Shown: piece by piece, positions 6,818 through 19,146 of the stretch
Layout: each line of letters begins with the position of its first letter
How positions within the stretch are numbered: the first letter of the stretch is position 1
From: Nitrosospira sp.
Lineage (GTDB): Bacteria; Pseudomonadota; Gammaproteobacteria; Burkholderiales; Nitrosomonadaceae
Assembly: GCA_026399575.1 (NCBI GenBank)
Contig: JAPLQS010000059.1
Location: forward strand, 1-64,000
Direction: 5' to 3'
Length of the DNA stretch: 64,000 nt
Notes under the pieces: generated by a model
The model's database searches: none
What the model was told of the DNA's origin: nothing
Seen by the model: the letters and a program-made list of their open reading frames with translations, nothing else
Program-made: the position numbers and the translations under genes

Positions 6818-9142
6818 TCACAACAGAAGTAATTGTGCTGGTCCGCTATTTTGACGGATGATGGTTTGCGGGCCTATCGCTTGGCACTCCAACAGATTGC
6901 ATTCAATTTCCGCGGCCGACAATGGCTTGCTGAAATAATATCCCTGGTAGCGCTTGCATCCCTGCCGACTCAGAAAAACAAGCTGTTCCTCGGTTTCCAC
7001 GCCTTCGGCGATCACTTCTATCTTCAGGCTGCGGGCCATGGCAATGATGGCCTTGATAATGGCAACATCATTTGGATCAGTGGCAATATCGCGTACAAAC
7101 GAGCGGTCAATTTTCAACGTATCGATCGGATAACGCTTCAGATAACTCAAGCTGGAGTAGCCGGTACCAAAATCATCCACTGAAATCTCTAGTCCCATTG
7201 TATTTAATTGCCGCAACATCTCGGCTGTTTTCTCGATATTCTCCACCAGCATACTTTCGGTGATCTCCAGGGTCAGGCAGCGCCCATCCACTCCGGTATC
7301 CGCCAGGATCCGTGCAATATCCACCACCAGCATCTTGTGCCGGAATTGCCTGGCCGAGATATTGATCGCCAGTTTCGGTACTTCATAACCCAGTCCCTGC
7401 CACCCCTTTATCTGCAAACATGATTGTCGCAGTACCCACTCGCCGATCGACACGATCATTCCGGTCTCCTCAGCCAGCGGAATGAAGGTGGACGGAGGAA
7501 TCAACCCTTGTTCAGGATGCTGCCAGCGCAGCAATACCTCTATGCCGGTCAGTTTGCCGTCAGGCATGTCGATCACCGGCTGAAAATGCAGCAGTAGTTC
7601 ATTGCGCTCCAATGCATGGCGCAAATCAATCCCCAACAGGTGTCGCTCCAGCGTCAGCTTGTTCATCTCCGGCGCAAAGAAATGGTAGCTATTACGTCCG
7701 CTCTCCTTGGCATAGTACATGGCGATATCGCTGTTTCTCAGAAGTGCCTCCACGTCATCCCCATCAGACGGGAACAGGGCAATACCGATGCTGGCGCCAA
7801 TGTGCAGCTCCTTGCCGCTGATCTGAAAAGGCTCGATCAATACGTCCAGTATCTTCTGCGCTACCGCTTCCGCATTAAAGGCACCAGCGATATTCGGTAG
7901 CAGCACGATGAACTCATCCCCGCCCTGGCGCGCCACCGTGTCTTCATTGCGTACGGTAGTGGTAAGCCTCAGCGCCACTTCCTTCAGCAGCGAATCACCC
8001 ACATCATGCCCCAGCGAATCGTTGATGACTTTGAAATGATCGAGATCAATGAACAGCACCGCTGCCTGTTCCTGGCTGCGACGGTCATGAGCAAGTGCTT
8101 GCGTGATGCGATCCCTGAATAAAGTGCGATTGGGCAGACCAGTCAATACATCATGGGTCGCCATCTCTACGATGCGTTGCTCCGTCTGCTTGCGTTCGGT
8201 TATGTCGTGAGACACGACGACCACATAGGATGCTTCGCCCTGACTATTTTTGATCAGCCCGCTATTGGATTCCATATAGCGGATGTCGCCATTCGCCAGC
8301 GCTAACCGGAATTCCATCCGACGACCGGTACCGGATTGCACGGTTTCCCTGAATGCCTGCTTGATACGCTCCCGATCATCCGGATAAATCTCGGCAAAGG
8401 AATCCGTGCCCTTCAAAGCTTCAGTATCGCCAAAGAGTCTGGCATATGAGGGATTGTTATAAAGTCGCCGCCCTTCCAAATCAAGGACCGCGATAAAATC
8501 GTCGACATTCTCGGTAATCATGCGAAAAAACTCTTCCTGCTCACGATGCTTCTCTTCCACCAATTTGCGCTCGGTGATGTCGCTCAGGACAATGCGAATC
8601 ACCGAATTGCCAACATCAATTCTCTGGTGCATGCAGTGCAACTGCGCATAAAAAACCGTGCCATCGCCACGATGCAGCGCCAGCTCCACATTGCTTTGCT
8701 CGTCATGTGTTTTCGTGCTCAAGAAATGCCGAGTCCAGCGCTCCTGGTCTTCAGCAATGACGAAAGAAGTGAAGTGTTTGTGCAACGATTTCTCTCGCTC
8801 CACTCCCAGCAACTGGGCACTGGTGAAGTTTATCTCCGAGATCAGACCGTCGGATGTAAGGGTGAGATAGCCGACCGGGGCAAATTCGTAGAAATCGACA
8901 TAGCGATCGTGGAATTTCTCCAAGGCAATCTTGGATTGACGCAGGGTCTCGTTCTGCATCTCCAGCTTGATCTGTTTCACCTGGAGTTCATGCAGCAGTT
9001 CCTCAATCGGGCGCGAAGAGTTGTCAGTCAGCGGAGCGCAAGTGAATTTCCCGGCTTCCGACGGAAGCCTAGAGCTACTCTGCTCCCGATCTGATGGGTC
9101 CGTGATCATTCCGCCTTCTATATGGAGCGAGTCAAGACGCAT
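6818..9142 (-). CDS. PAS-PAS-GGDEF-EAL c-di-GMP cyclase/phosphodiesterase
   Basis: From [10 protein letters not shown] the protein has 774 residues: a helical lead-in (about 45-75), two PAS domains (about 80-190 and 205-320), a GGDEF domain (about 325-490) with intact RQGGDEF and an RNED I-site, and an EAL domain (about 505-760). The EAL motif is written EVLLRW, and the later catalytic motif [10 protein letters not shown] is present. Both activities are therefore possible, although one often dominates in such hybrids. No transmembrane helix is seen. The start is uncertain: ATG 9142 is chosen, while ATG 9109 has a better Shine-Dalgarno (AAGG) and GTG 9241 lies in the riboswitch leader. The gene is preceded by a c-di-GMP-I riboswitch, so the enzyme likely controls its own expression. 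Confidence 0.92.
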   Translation of the reverse strand: MRLDSLHIEGGMITDPSDREQSSSRLPSEAGKFTCAPLTDNSSRPIEELLHELQVKQIKLEMQNETLRQSKIALEKFHDRYVDFYEFAPVGYLTLTSDGLISEINFTSAQLLGVEREKSLHKHFTSFVIAEDQERWTRHFLSTKTHDEQSNVELALHRGDGTVFYAQLHCMHQRIDVGNSVIRIVLSDITERKLVEEKHREQEEFFRMITENVDDFIAVLDLEGRRLYNNPSYARLFGDTEALKGTDSFAEIYPDDRERIKQAFRETVQSGTGRRMEFRLALANGDIRYMESNSGLIKNSQGEASYVVVVSHDITERKQTEQRIVEMATHDVLTGLPNRTLFRDRITQALAHDRRSQEQAAVLFIDLDHFKVINDSLGHDVGDSLLKEVALRLTTTVRNEDTVARQGGDEFIVLLPNIAGAFNAEAVAQKILDVLIEPFQISGKELHIGASIGIALFPSDGDDVEALLRNSDIAMYYAKESGRNSYHFFAPEMNKLTLERHLLGIDLRHALERNELLLHFQPVIDMPDGKLTGIEVLLRWQHPEQGLIPPSTFIPLAEETGMIVSIGEWVLRQSCLQIKGWQGLGYEVPKLAINISARQFRHKMLVVDIARILADTGVDGRCLTLEITESMLVENIEKTAEMLRQLNTMGLEISVDDFGTGYSSLSYLKRYPIDTLKIDRSFVRDIATDPNDVAIIKAIIAMARSLKIEVIAEGVETEEQLVFLSRQGCKRYQGYYFSKPLSAAEIECNLLECQAIGPQTIIRQNSGPAQLLLL

Positions 9143-9256
9143 TTCGTTCTGTCCGATACTCAAGGATTGACCGCACGTGTTTTCACGACGTGACCATTCT
9201 CGATGTCCGGGCGTTTCAGAGAGGGGTAAGTAGTTCTGCACATGGACGAATATCCA

Positions 9257-9336
9257 TGAGGCAGTCCCGCTACCCTAGTTTCCCTTAGGCCGGTGACTTT
9301 GCGCCCTTATCTTTCGATAAGTTTGCCGAGTTACAG
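9257..9336 (-). promoter_or_regulatory. c-di-GMP-I (GEMM-I) riboswitch aptamer, copy 2
   Basis: The minus-strand RNA contains GGCAAAC, a GAAA-capped P2 (CUUAUC-GAAA-GAUAAG), GGCGCAAAGUCACCGGCCU and AGGGUAGCGGGACUGCC, with GGCA/UGCC closing P1. Downstream, a CAUGGA-UAUUCG-UCCAUG hairpin and a further conserved segment (9150-9250) form the presumed expression platform. It lies about 115 bases before the GGDEF-EAL gene. No T-run terminator is visible, so control may be at translation. Confidence 0.9.
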
Positions 9337-9337
9337 C

Positions 9338-9366
9338 AAGCTAGCCGATTTTTTCGATTAAGTCAA
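9338..9366 (-). promoter_or_regulatory. Promoter for riboswitch copy 2
   Basis: TTGACT (complement of 9361-9366) and TAGCTT (complement of 9338-9343) are 17 bases apart, with the same spacing and near-identical boxes as before riboswitch copy 1. The remaining bases to 9601 show no gene. Confidence 0.6.
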
Positions 9367-9601
9367 TCAGTTTTCTGCCAGGATATGACAGCCGCTAGCT
9401 TTAATCCGATTACGTGACTAAAAACTCCTTAAGAAATGCGTTTCTCACAGGCAAGGCCCGATTGCATCATCGTGTATAGACGAGCATAATTAATCTTGAT
9501 GCTCTGCTTTTAATCTGCCCCCACCTCTTTTGGAGTAGCCAGGCAGTTTTAGTAACCGAATTGATCTGCCTGCTGTAAAACCAATACGAATCAATGGAAT
9601 A

Positions 9602-10306
9602 TTGATGGATAGCGCAAAGAAACAGATTCTGATCGTTGAAGACGATGCCTTTGTGGCAGCCACTCTGGTGCTTCATCTGGAACATAATGGTTTCGATGCC
9701 GCAGTCGAGGCCGATGGTGCTTGCGCAGTCGAGCGAGTATTAAAAGAGCAGCCTGATGGCGTCATACTCGATGGCAATCTGCCCGGTAAGGATGGTTTCG
9801 ACATCTGCCGAGAACTGCGCCGTAACTACCACGGCACAATTATTATGCTCACTGCTCGTGACGACACTTTCAACCAGATGCTCGGGCTGGAACTTGGCGC
9901 GGATGATTACCTGGTAAAACCGGTCGACCCCTATGTGGTGCTCGCACACCTGAAAGCCTGTCTCAGGCGCACATCGAGCATATCTGCGGACACGAAAGAA
10001 CTAAACTATGGAACGTTCCGGATCAATGCCACCACGCGCGTGGCATACCTCGGCGCAAAAGAGCTCTCTCTCACCACCGCCGAATTTGATTTGTTGTGGC
10101 TTCTGGCAAGCCATGCCGGCACAATTCTTTCTCGTGACGAGATCATGACCAGTGCACGCAGCATTGAGCACGATGGACTCGACCGCTCAATCGATATGCG
10201 CATCTCCCGGTTACGCAAGCTGCTCGACGACAATGCAGATAACCCGCACCGGATCAAAACGGTGCGCGGCCAGGGGTACCTGTTCAGTCGCGCCGACTGG
10301 GACTAG
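9602..10306 (+). CDS. OmpR/RstA-type response regulator, orphan
   Basis: The 234-residue protein has a receiver domain (about 8-122) with the acidic pair Asp14/Asp15, phosphoacceptor Asp57 (VILDGNLPGKDG), Thr84 and Lys106. A winged-helix DNA-binding domain follows (about 135-232, ending IKTVRGQGYLF). It resembles the RstA branch of the OmpR family. No histidine kinase gene is adjacent, so the partner must be encoded elsewhere. The two genes that follow carry a repeated TGTTACATTC motif close to the RstA box in their upstream regions, which makes them candidate targets. ATG 9605 directly after the chosen start is an alternative. Confidence 0.9.
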   Translation: MMDSAKKQILIVEDDAFVAATLVLHLEHNGFDAAVEADGACAVERVLKEQPDGVILDGNLPGKDGFDICRELRRNYHGTIIMLTARDDTFNQMLGLELGADDYLVKPVDPYVVLAHLKACLRRTSSISADTKELNYGTFRINATTRVAYLGAKELSLTTAEFDLLWLLASHAGTILSRDEIMTSARSIEHDGLDRSIDMRISRLRKLLDDNADNPHRIKTVRGQGYLFSRADWD

Positions 10307-10390
10307 CACTTACAGATAAGATTGATTTGATGCCAGTTCGTGCCTAGCTGACATCAGTAGTTGCTTCGCCAACGACAAGGCATTCTCGTC

Positions 10391-10410
10391 TGTTACATTC
10401 TGTTACATTT
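10391..10410 (+). promoter_or_regulatory. RstA-box-like direct repeat, copy 1
   Basis: TGTTACATTC followed directly by TGTTACATTT is a 10-bp-period direct repeat as bound by OmpR-family dimers. Its core TACATTCTGTTACA matches the E. coli RstA box (TACATNTNGTTACA) at all fixed positions but one. It lies about 90 bp before the first NarL-type gene. Confidence 0.5.
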
Positions 10411-10501
10411 CCACCACAATTCAAAGACTGAACAGCCACGCCTGAAACCTTAGAGTAACACCTGTAACCATTTCGAATGTTTCAACTCTAAGGGAACAGA
10501 C

Positions 10502-11185
10502 ATGAACAATACTGATGACACTTCAACTGGTGCTAACGATGTGGAGAGCCATGGAATTTTCAAGACTCGCCTATTGATTGTCAGCGATCAAATCAATGTA
10601 CGCGAGGAATTGAAAAGAGTTTTTGCACAGTCAGCGCACATCGAAATAACCGCAGAAGCCGCCAACGGCGAAGAAATGCTGCAGCAGTTGAAAAGTGATA
10701 CCTTTGATCTGCTATTGGTTGACATGGATATGTCTGATGGCAACAGCATTGGCCTGATCAAATCCGCTAAAGTATATAAACCTGAATTACCCATTGTTAT
10801 CTCAATCAGGCACGACCAAGCCCAGATAGCGATACTCGCCCTCATAGCCGGGGCCTCCGGTTTCATTGCCAAGGACACCGACCCAGAAGTTCTGCTAGCG
10901 GCAATTCATGCAATAGCTATCGGTGATATTTATATCGACCCGATTTTAGCCAAACAAATGAACATATTGCCGCAGGACCAGCTACCGCATACCTTGCTGT
11001 CGATCGATGAATTTACGGTTTTTCTTCATCTTGGCATCGGCAGGAGTATCGAACAAATCGCTGAAGAACTGTCCATGAGCATCGAGACAGTCAACAACCA
11101 TAAAATGCACATAATGAAAAAGATGAATCTGCAGGATATTGAGGACATGATGCGCTATGCCGTGCAGCATGGATTTGCTAACTGA
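10502..11185 (+). CDS. NarL/FixJ-type response regulator, tandem copy 1
   Basis: The 227-residue protein has a receiver domain (about 22-140) and a LuxR-type helix-turn-helix (about 165-225, with IEQIAEELSMSIETVNNHKM). Asp74 is the expected phosphorylation site (LLVDMDMSDG), and Lys124 and Ser101 are kept. The usual acidic pair is reduced to Ser28-Asp29, which may weaken Mg2+ binding. The DNA-binding part lacks the common LTxRE start and reads SIDEFTVFLHLGIG. AAGGGAA lies before the ATG. The next gene is a close paralogue. No sensor kinase is nearby. Confidence 0.87.
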   Translation: MNNTDDTSTGANDVESHGIFKTRLLIVSDQINVREELKRVFAQSAHIEITAEAANGEEMLQQLKSDTFDLLLVDMDMSDGNSIGLIKSAKVYKPELPIVISIRHDQAQIAILALIAGASGFIAKDTDPEVLLAAIHAIAIGDIYIDPILAKQMNILPQDQLPHTLLSIDEFTVFLHLGIGRSIEQIAEELSMSIETVNNHKMHIMKKMNLQDIEDMMRYAVQHGFAN

Positions 11186-11328
11186 TCGCTCGGAGTTTCA
11201 CGTGCGTATTTCACGGCCAACCTTCCAGCGCTGACGGGGACTGGCACATGCAGATCCGATCGATTTGGCACCGGTTCGTGCCTGTCCTGCAGCAATCGTT
11301 ATTTTGCCAGAGCCAAAGCATGGTCATC

Positions 11329-11348
11329 CGTTACATTCTGTTACCTTT
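11329..11348 (+). promoter_or_regulatory. RstA-box-like direct repeat, copy 2
   Basis: CGTTACATTC followed by TGTTACCTTT keeps the 10-bp direct-repeat layout of copy 1, with one more mismatch to the RstA box. It lies about 90 bp before the second NarL-type gene. Confidence 0.42.
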
Positions 11349-11438
11349 TCGCCACGATTTGAAGACTGAACAGTCGTGCCCGAAACCTTATAGTGACACC
11401 TGCAACCATTTAAATGTTTCGACTTTAAGGAGTCCAGC

Positions 11439-12134
11439 GTGAATATACAGACTACTCATACTAATGATGCTTCAACCAGCAGCATTGATCTGGAAAGTCA
11501 TGGGATTGCCATGATTCGCCTGTTGCTTGCTGGCGATAACGCCATCATACGTGTGAAATTGAGGAAAATTCTTGCACAGGCATCAAACATCACAGTAACC
11601 GGAGAAGTGGCCAACAGCACGGAAGTGCTGTCGCAGTTGAAGAAAGGAACTTCTGATCTATTATTGCTTGATATGGATATGCCTGATGATGTCGGCATTA
11701 GTCTGATTAAGACTATCAAAGCATATAGACCTGCTCTACCTATTATTATCTTAGTCATGCAGGACCAAACACAACTGGTGATATCCGCCCTCAAAGCAGG
11801 AGCTTCCGGTTTCATTGCCAAGGGTGGCGATCCGAAAACCCTGTTATCGGCAATTTATACGGTAGGTATCGGCGATATCTACATTGACCCGGGTTTATCC
11901 GAACAAGTGGCCGTACTGCCACGTGACAATCAGACGCATACCCTGCTGTCGGTCTATGAACTTACAGTCTTTCTTCATCTGGGTATCGGTAAAAACGCAG
12001 ATCAAATCGCTGAAAAACTATCCATGAGCACCGAGACAGTCAATAACTATAAAATGCGCATAATGAAAAAGATGAATCTACAGAGTAGTGAAGACATAAT
12101 ACGCTACGCTATGCAACATGGACTTGCTGACTGA
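11439..12134 (+). CDS. NarL/FixJ-type response regulator, tandem copy 2
   Basis: This 231-residue paralogue of the preceding gene has the same receiver (about 25-145) and LuxR-type HTH (about 170-230, ADQIAEKLSMSTETVNNYKM). Asp78 (LLLDMDMPDD) and Lys128 remain. The acidic pair is Gly32-Asp33, and the conserved Ser/Thr is replaced (IIILVMQDQ), so its switch mechanism may be altered or independent of phosphorylation. It starts with GTG, supported by a strong AAGGAG six bases upstream. Both copies end in a similar RYAMQHGL tail. Confidence 0.87.
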   Translation: MNIQTTHTNDASTSSIDLESHGIAMIRLLLAGDNAIIRVKLRKILAQASNITVTGEVANSTEVLSQLKKGTSDLLLLDMDMPDDVGISLIKTIKAYRPALPIIILVMQDQTQLVISALKAGASGFIAKGGDPKTLLSAIYTVGIGDIYIDPGLSEQVAVLPRDNQTHTLLSVYELTVFLHLGIGKNADQIAEKLSMSTETVNNYKMRIMKKMNLQSSEDIIRYAMQHGLAD

Positions 12135-12545
12135 CCCCTTTCCGAAGACAGTCTGTTTCACATTTTCTTCAGCCACAAAAGAATACCTGGCAGGAACAGG
12201 AAAGGTGGAGTTGCCATCTTTCCGGGCCAGCACGTACCTGCCAAACTCCTCTCTCACATTAGCACGTACAACACAAATGCAACGAACTGTCCTGGCAAAC
12301 TGTCGGCACCTTATCCAGGTGACTCAAACCAGCATGAAATATCTTCATGTAAGAAACTCTAGTAAAATGCACACAGTAAGGCCGGTTCAAGGGAGAATGT
12401 GACAAGCTTGATGATTGCAGGCAGTATCGGCATATAAAGCATGCTGGTAACAACTCACAGATTTCCCAAGGAAATATAATCCTCCCATAAAATAGAGCCA
12501 TGCAAGACCAGACCGCTTAATTTTATTTACTCTCGAAAACAGCCC
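12135..12545. other. Gene-free gap
   Basis: No ORF with a credible ribosome binding site was found in these 411 bases. A TATAAT at 12475-12480, without a good -35, could serve the next gene. Confidence 0.4.
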
Positions 12546-12908
12546 GTGCGAAAACTGATCATCGCGTTGATTGCTTGCGTACCCATGGTGTGCCATGGGC
12601 AGCAAGATCTTGAACTCATTTGTGTTGGTGAGAGCGTATATACAGGGTCAGATGGAGATCCGAATAAAGAATCGATGACCCAGACCTTTTCCTTTATCGG
12701 AGGAAAGCTACACGGCTTCATACCTTGCCAGTGGTCGGATGAGATGATTATTTGTGACGCCGAGAAAGTAAAAAGCGGCACTTCGTTTACTGTTACTCAA
12801 ACCAGCATTGATAGATTATCGGGAATTGTGACTGATATTTCTGAAGGCAGACGAGGCGGAGCAGTCACCTTTACAGGCCAATGCTCACCCGTACAGCCAA
12901 GATTCTAG
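12546..12908 (+). CDS. Small exported hypothetical protein
   Basis: The 120-residue product starts with GTG and has a clear signal peptide (RKLIIALIACVPMVCHGQ, cleavage likely after CHG or HGQ). The mature domain has cysteines at CVGES, PCQWS, ICDAE and GQCSP, enough for two disulphides, and ends in a beta-rich RRGGAVTFTGQCSP. It is probably periplasmic. I do not recognise the family. It stands alone, with gaps on both sides. Confidence 0.65.
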   Translation: MRKLIIALIACVPMVCHGQQDLELICVGESVYTGSDGDPNKESMTQTFSFIGGKLHGFIPCQWSDEMIICDAEKVKSGTSFTVTQTSIDRLSGIVTDISEGRRGGAVTFTGQCSPVQPRF

Positions 12909-12983
12909 ACACTCATTTCTTAATTACTTCCAATAGACAGAACCAAAGGGGCGCTGCTCCCCTGGTTGCGAATATTATCTGAC

Positions 12984-13196
12984 TCAGGCCTTGGTGCTGA
13001 TGGTGGTGCCGGTTTTCTGACCCTCAGTGTTAACCGTGGGAGCGGTGGTATGCGCTTCGGATGAAGCGCCAGTGTTGCTGCTTTTGTCTTTGTTGCTCTC
13101 TGGCTTCTCCACAGTGCGGTCTTCTGCGCTTCTCTGAGTACTGTTAACTGGTGGAGATCCTGTTGCGGAAACGGAGTAAACGGAATCAATTGCCAT
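12984..13196 (-). CDS. Small Ser/Thr-rich hypothetical protein, 70 aa
   Basis: A strong GGAGG six bases before ATG 13196 supports translation; the GTG at 13202 is the less likely start. The product, MAIDSVYSVSATGSPPVN and onward, is polar, disordered and rich in Ser, Thr, Asn and Glu. It ends in PTVNTEGQKTGTTISTKA, a tail shared by several short betaproteobacterial proteins of unknown function. It has no signal peptide. A Fur-box-like sequence lies about 90 bp upstream. Confidence 0.55.
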   Translation of the reverse strand: MAIDSVYSVSATGSPPVNSTQRSAEDRTVEKPESNKDKSSNTGASSEAHTTAPTVNTEGQKTGTTISTKA

Positions 13197-13284
13197 GAAC
13201 ACCTCCTGCAGTTTTAAAAATAGCGGGCAATCTGACCGCCTACATTGATTATCGGCCTCTGTTGCACTTCCTTAAGGGTAAAAT

Positions 13285-13304
13285 GAAAATAAATTATCAT
13301 TATC
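13285..13304 (-). promoter_or_regulatory. Fur-box-like sequence
   Basis: On the minus strand the site reads GATAATGATAAT followed by TTATTTTC. Its first 12 bases equal the Fur consensus half, and the remainder is a degraded third hexamer. It lies between the small Ser/Thr-rich gene and yaeQ and could control either. Confidence 0.4.
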
Positions 13305-13448
13305 TGGAAAATTCATATAATAATGATTTCTTTCAGTCAGTTATCGTCGCAATAAGCAGCATGAAAATATCCTGCAAACCTCCTTCTTGATTTTTGGATT
13401 GAAGCTTTACATGTTGATTGTATTGATAAATAACCAACAGGCAGCCAT

Positions 13449-13985
13449 ATGGCACTTAAAGCAACTATTTTCAAAGCCGAGCTGCAAATAGCCGATATAG
13501 ACCGCAACTACTACCAGAACCACGCGTTGACTCTCGCCCGCCATCCCTCGGAAACCGATGAACGCATGATGGTGCGGTTACTGGCTTTCGCGCTGCATGC
13601 GCATGCAACACTGACATTTGGCAATGGATTGAGTACCGATGACGAGCCCGATCTGTGGCAAAAAGATTTGACCGGTGCAATCGATCTCTGGATAGATGTA
13701 GGTCTGCCTGATGAAAAACTGATCCGCAAGGCCTGCGGCCGCGCCAAACAGGTGTTCATCTATACCTATGGTGGCCGTGTCGCTGACCGGTGGTGGGATC
13801 AATGCCGCAGCAAGCTGGAGCGAATCAAGAATCTGAGTATAATCAATCTGCCGCCGCAAACCAGCCAGGCCATTGCCCGACAGGCTCAACGCAACATGCA
13901 GTTGAATTGCACTATCCAGGAAGGACAGATCTGGCTTGCTGACAAAAATGAATCGGTGCAGGTCGAACTGGTGATAACTGCGTAA
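13449..13985 (+). CDS. yaeQ: YaeQ family protein
   Basis: The 178-residue product matches YaeQ over its full length: MALKATIFKAELQIADIDRNYY, LARHPSETDERMMVRLLAFALHA, DEPDLWQKDLTG, WIDVGLPDEKLIRKACGRA and a C-terminal QIWLADKN. YaeQ has a fold like PD-(D/E)XK nucleases, with conserved Glu, Asp and Lys (DEPDLW, WIDVG), but its substrate is unknown. It was first noted as a suppressor of loss of the elongation factor RfaH. The gene is monocistronic and followed by a bidirectional terminator. Confidence 0.93.
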   Translation: MALKATIFKAELQIADIDRNYYQNHALTLARHPSETDERMMVRLLAFALHAHATLTFGNGLSTDDEPDLWQKDLTGAIDLWIDVGLPDEKLIRKACGRAKQVFIYTYGGRVADRWWDQCRSKLERIKNLSIINLPPQTSQAIARQAQRNMQLNCTIQEGQIWLADKNESVQVELVITA

Positions 13986-13993
13986 CATCCATG

Positions 13994-14022
13994 AAAAAAG
14001 CCCGCAATATTGCGGGCTTCGT
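13994..14022. terminator. Bidirectional intrinsic terminator between yaeQ and ftsB
   Basis: AAAAAAGCCCGCAATA and TTGCGGGCTTC form a stem of eight or more pairs (GCCCGCAA/TTGCGGGC) around a short loop. It is flanked by A-rich and T-containing ends, so it can end both convergent transcripts. Confidence 0.8.
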
Positions 14023-14054
14023 CATTCCACTCCATCCTTCATTTTCTGGCTGTT

Positions 14055-14375
14055 TCAGGGAGTCCCTGTCGTACTCTTGTCTGGCTGGGCGGTATTATTT
14101 TCATTGCTTTCCACTACCTGAAAAAAGATCTCATCCTGTTTGATCATGCCCAATTCGCTACGGGCACGTTCTTCGATAGCATCGTGACCCTGCTTGAGGT
14201 CGCGTACTTCCGCGTCCAGTGCAGCATTGCGGATTTTCCATTGCTGATTGGTTTCGTGCTGTGCGATGACTTGCTGATTGACTTCCCACACGCTGAGCCA
14301 ACTGCCCTTGCCCAGCCATAGCGGGTATTGTAACAACACAATCAGGGCAACGAGCACCAGCGTCAGCAGCTTCAT
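14055..14375 (-). CDS. ftsB: Cell division protein FtsB
   Basis: The 106-residue protein has one N-terminal transmembrane helix ([20 protein letters not shown]), the typical LGKGSW segment, and a periplasmic coiled coil (about 30-72, [20 protein letters not shown]). The conserved [20 protein letters not shown] follows. FtsB works with FtsQ and FtsL in the divisome. It lies directly downstream of eno, the usual order in proteobacteria, and its length is normal. Confidence 0.93.
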   Translation of the reverse strand: MKLLTLVLVALIVLLQYPLWLGKGSWLSVWEVNQQVIAQHETNQQWKIRNAALDAEVRDLKQGHDAIEERARSELGMIKQDEIFFQVVESNENNTAQPDKSTTGTP

Positions 14376-14498
14376 TTGGACATCTCTATATAGCCCACAA
14401 TTTGCACCTGCTTTGCGGATTGTCCGCTACGTTAGGTTACAACGCAGCACTGCCCAAATAAATCTCGCACCACTCCTCCTTGTCTGGAGCCCCGAGTT

Positions 14499-15803
<1,305 letters not shown>

Positions 15804-15844
15804 TTAAGTTATGTATAAATGGTGAGGTGTCATGCGGCAGGTGG

Positions 15845-17614
<1,770 letters not shown>

Positions 17615-17643
17615 TTAGCTCACCGGTGTCAGAGCAGAACGGG

Positions 17644-17722
17644 TGGCAGGAGCAGCTTCAGTTGCGATTGACCGGCAGACTCGCGGCCCCCACCACATTT
17701 TCGGCTGAAGCCGCTCCTGCCA
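17644..17722. repeat. Inverted pair of REP-like sequences
   Basis: GGCAGGAGCAGCTTCAGTTG on the plus strand (from 17644) and the related TGGCAGGAGCGGCTTCAGCC on the minus strand (ending near 17722) face each other about 30 bp apart. Each has a small imperfect hairpin. They resemble the 'GTAGGAGCGGCTT' REP family of gamma- and betaproteobacteria, placed here as a pair between genes. Confidence 0.6.
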
Positions 17723-17753
17723 GATCTCTACGTAATGTCCTGATCAATCAAGA

Positions 17754-18760
<1,007 letters not shown>

Positions 18761-18775
18761 TTAACCCAGATAATC

Positions 18776-19053
18776 TAAGGAACCACTGAACAAATCCCAC
18801 GCGGGCGCGACGGTGGCTTTGCGGGATGGGATGCACGAAAGGCGAGAACGCGAATGGCCATTCCCTTCGCTACGAGCCTGACACCGCAGACCGCCCGAAA
18901 AGCCCCGTCCCGTAGGGTTGCGGAAAAATCCGGTGCTTGCGGTGTTGCGTTCCTTGGCCTCGTAGGCCGGCTACGACCTGCGTCGCGCGCCTTGCAATCA
19001 TCCAGATTCTACCAGCAACGCGCTCCACGGAGGACTTGTTCAGTGGTTCCCTA
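18776..19053 (+). mobile_element. MITE-like element, copy 1
   Basis: A 0.27-kb non-coding element with terminal inverted repeats TAAGGAACCACTGAACAA and TTGTTCAGTGGTTCCCTA. TA dinucleotides stand at both outer ends, as expected for insertion by an IS630/Tc1-mariner type transposase. A second copy with about 95% identity lies inverted at 22856-23133. No transposase is encoded. The long frames read through it are spurious. Confidence 0.82.
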
Positions 19054-19146
19054 CAGAGTCGAGATGAGTATGGTCATGTGATTTGTTTTTACGTGAAAAA
19101 GGATTATCCTGAATTGCACTGCCCTGGTGAGATTTTGAACAATGAT

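Larger units (their letters stand above)
10307..11185 (+). repeat. Tandem duplication unit, copy 1
   Basis: Leader and coding sequence of the first NarL-type regulator match those of the second, including about 190 bases of upstream DNA (for example GTTACATTCTGTTAC and GACTGAACAG in both). The similarity starts near the end of the RstA-type gene (GGGACTAGCA against GGGACTGGCA). The unit is about 0.9 kb. Confidence 0.75.
11240..12134 (+). repeat. Tandem duplication unit, copy 2
   Basis: This is the second copy of the regulator with its own upstream region, in direct orientation after copy 1. Divergence in both coding and non-coding parts shows that the duplication is not very recent. Confidence 0.75.

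Noticed and set aside
8546-9094. 182-aa plus-strand frame inside the GGDEF-EAL gene
   Set aside because: Antisense shadow of a gene with full domain evidence; no family pattern.
11248-11442. 64-aa frame before the second NarL-type gene
   Set aside because: Lies in the duplicated promoter region, no ribosome binding site, composition not protein-like.
12118-12402. 94-aa frame after the second NarL-type gene
   Set aside because: Overlaps the end of the regulator gene, no ribosome binding site and no recognisable pattern.
18937-19146. Upstream extension of the PhoX-like gene into the MITE
   Set aside because: The extension is repeat DNA and the signal peptide begins later; ATG 19147 or 19171 is more credible.
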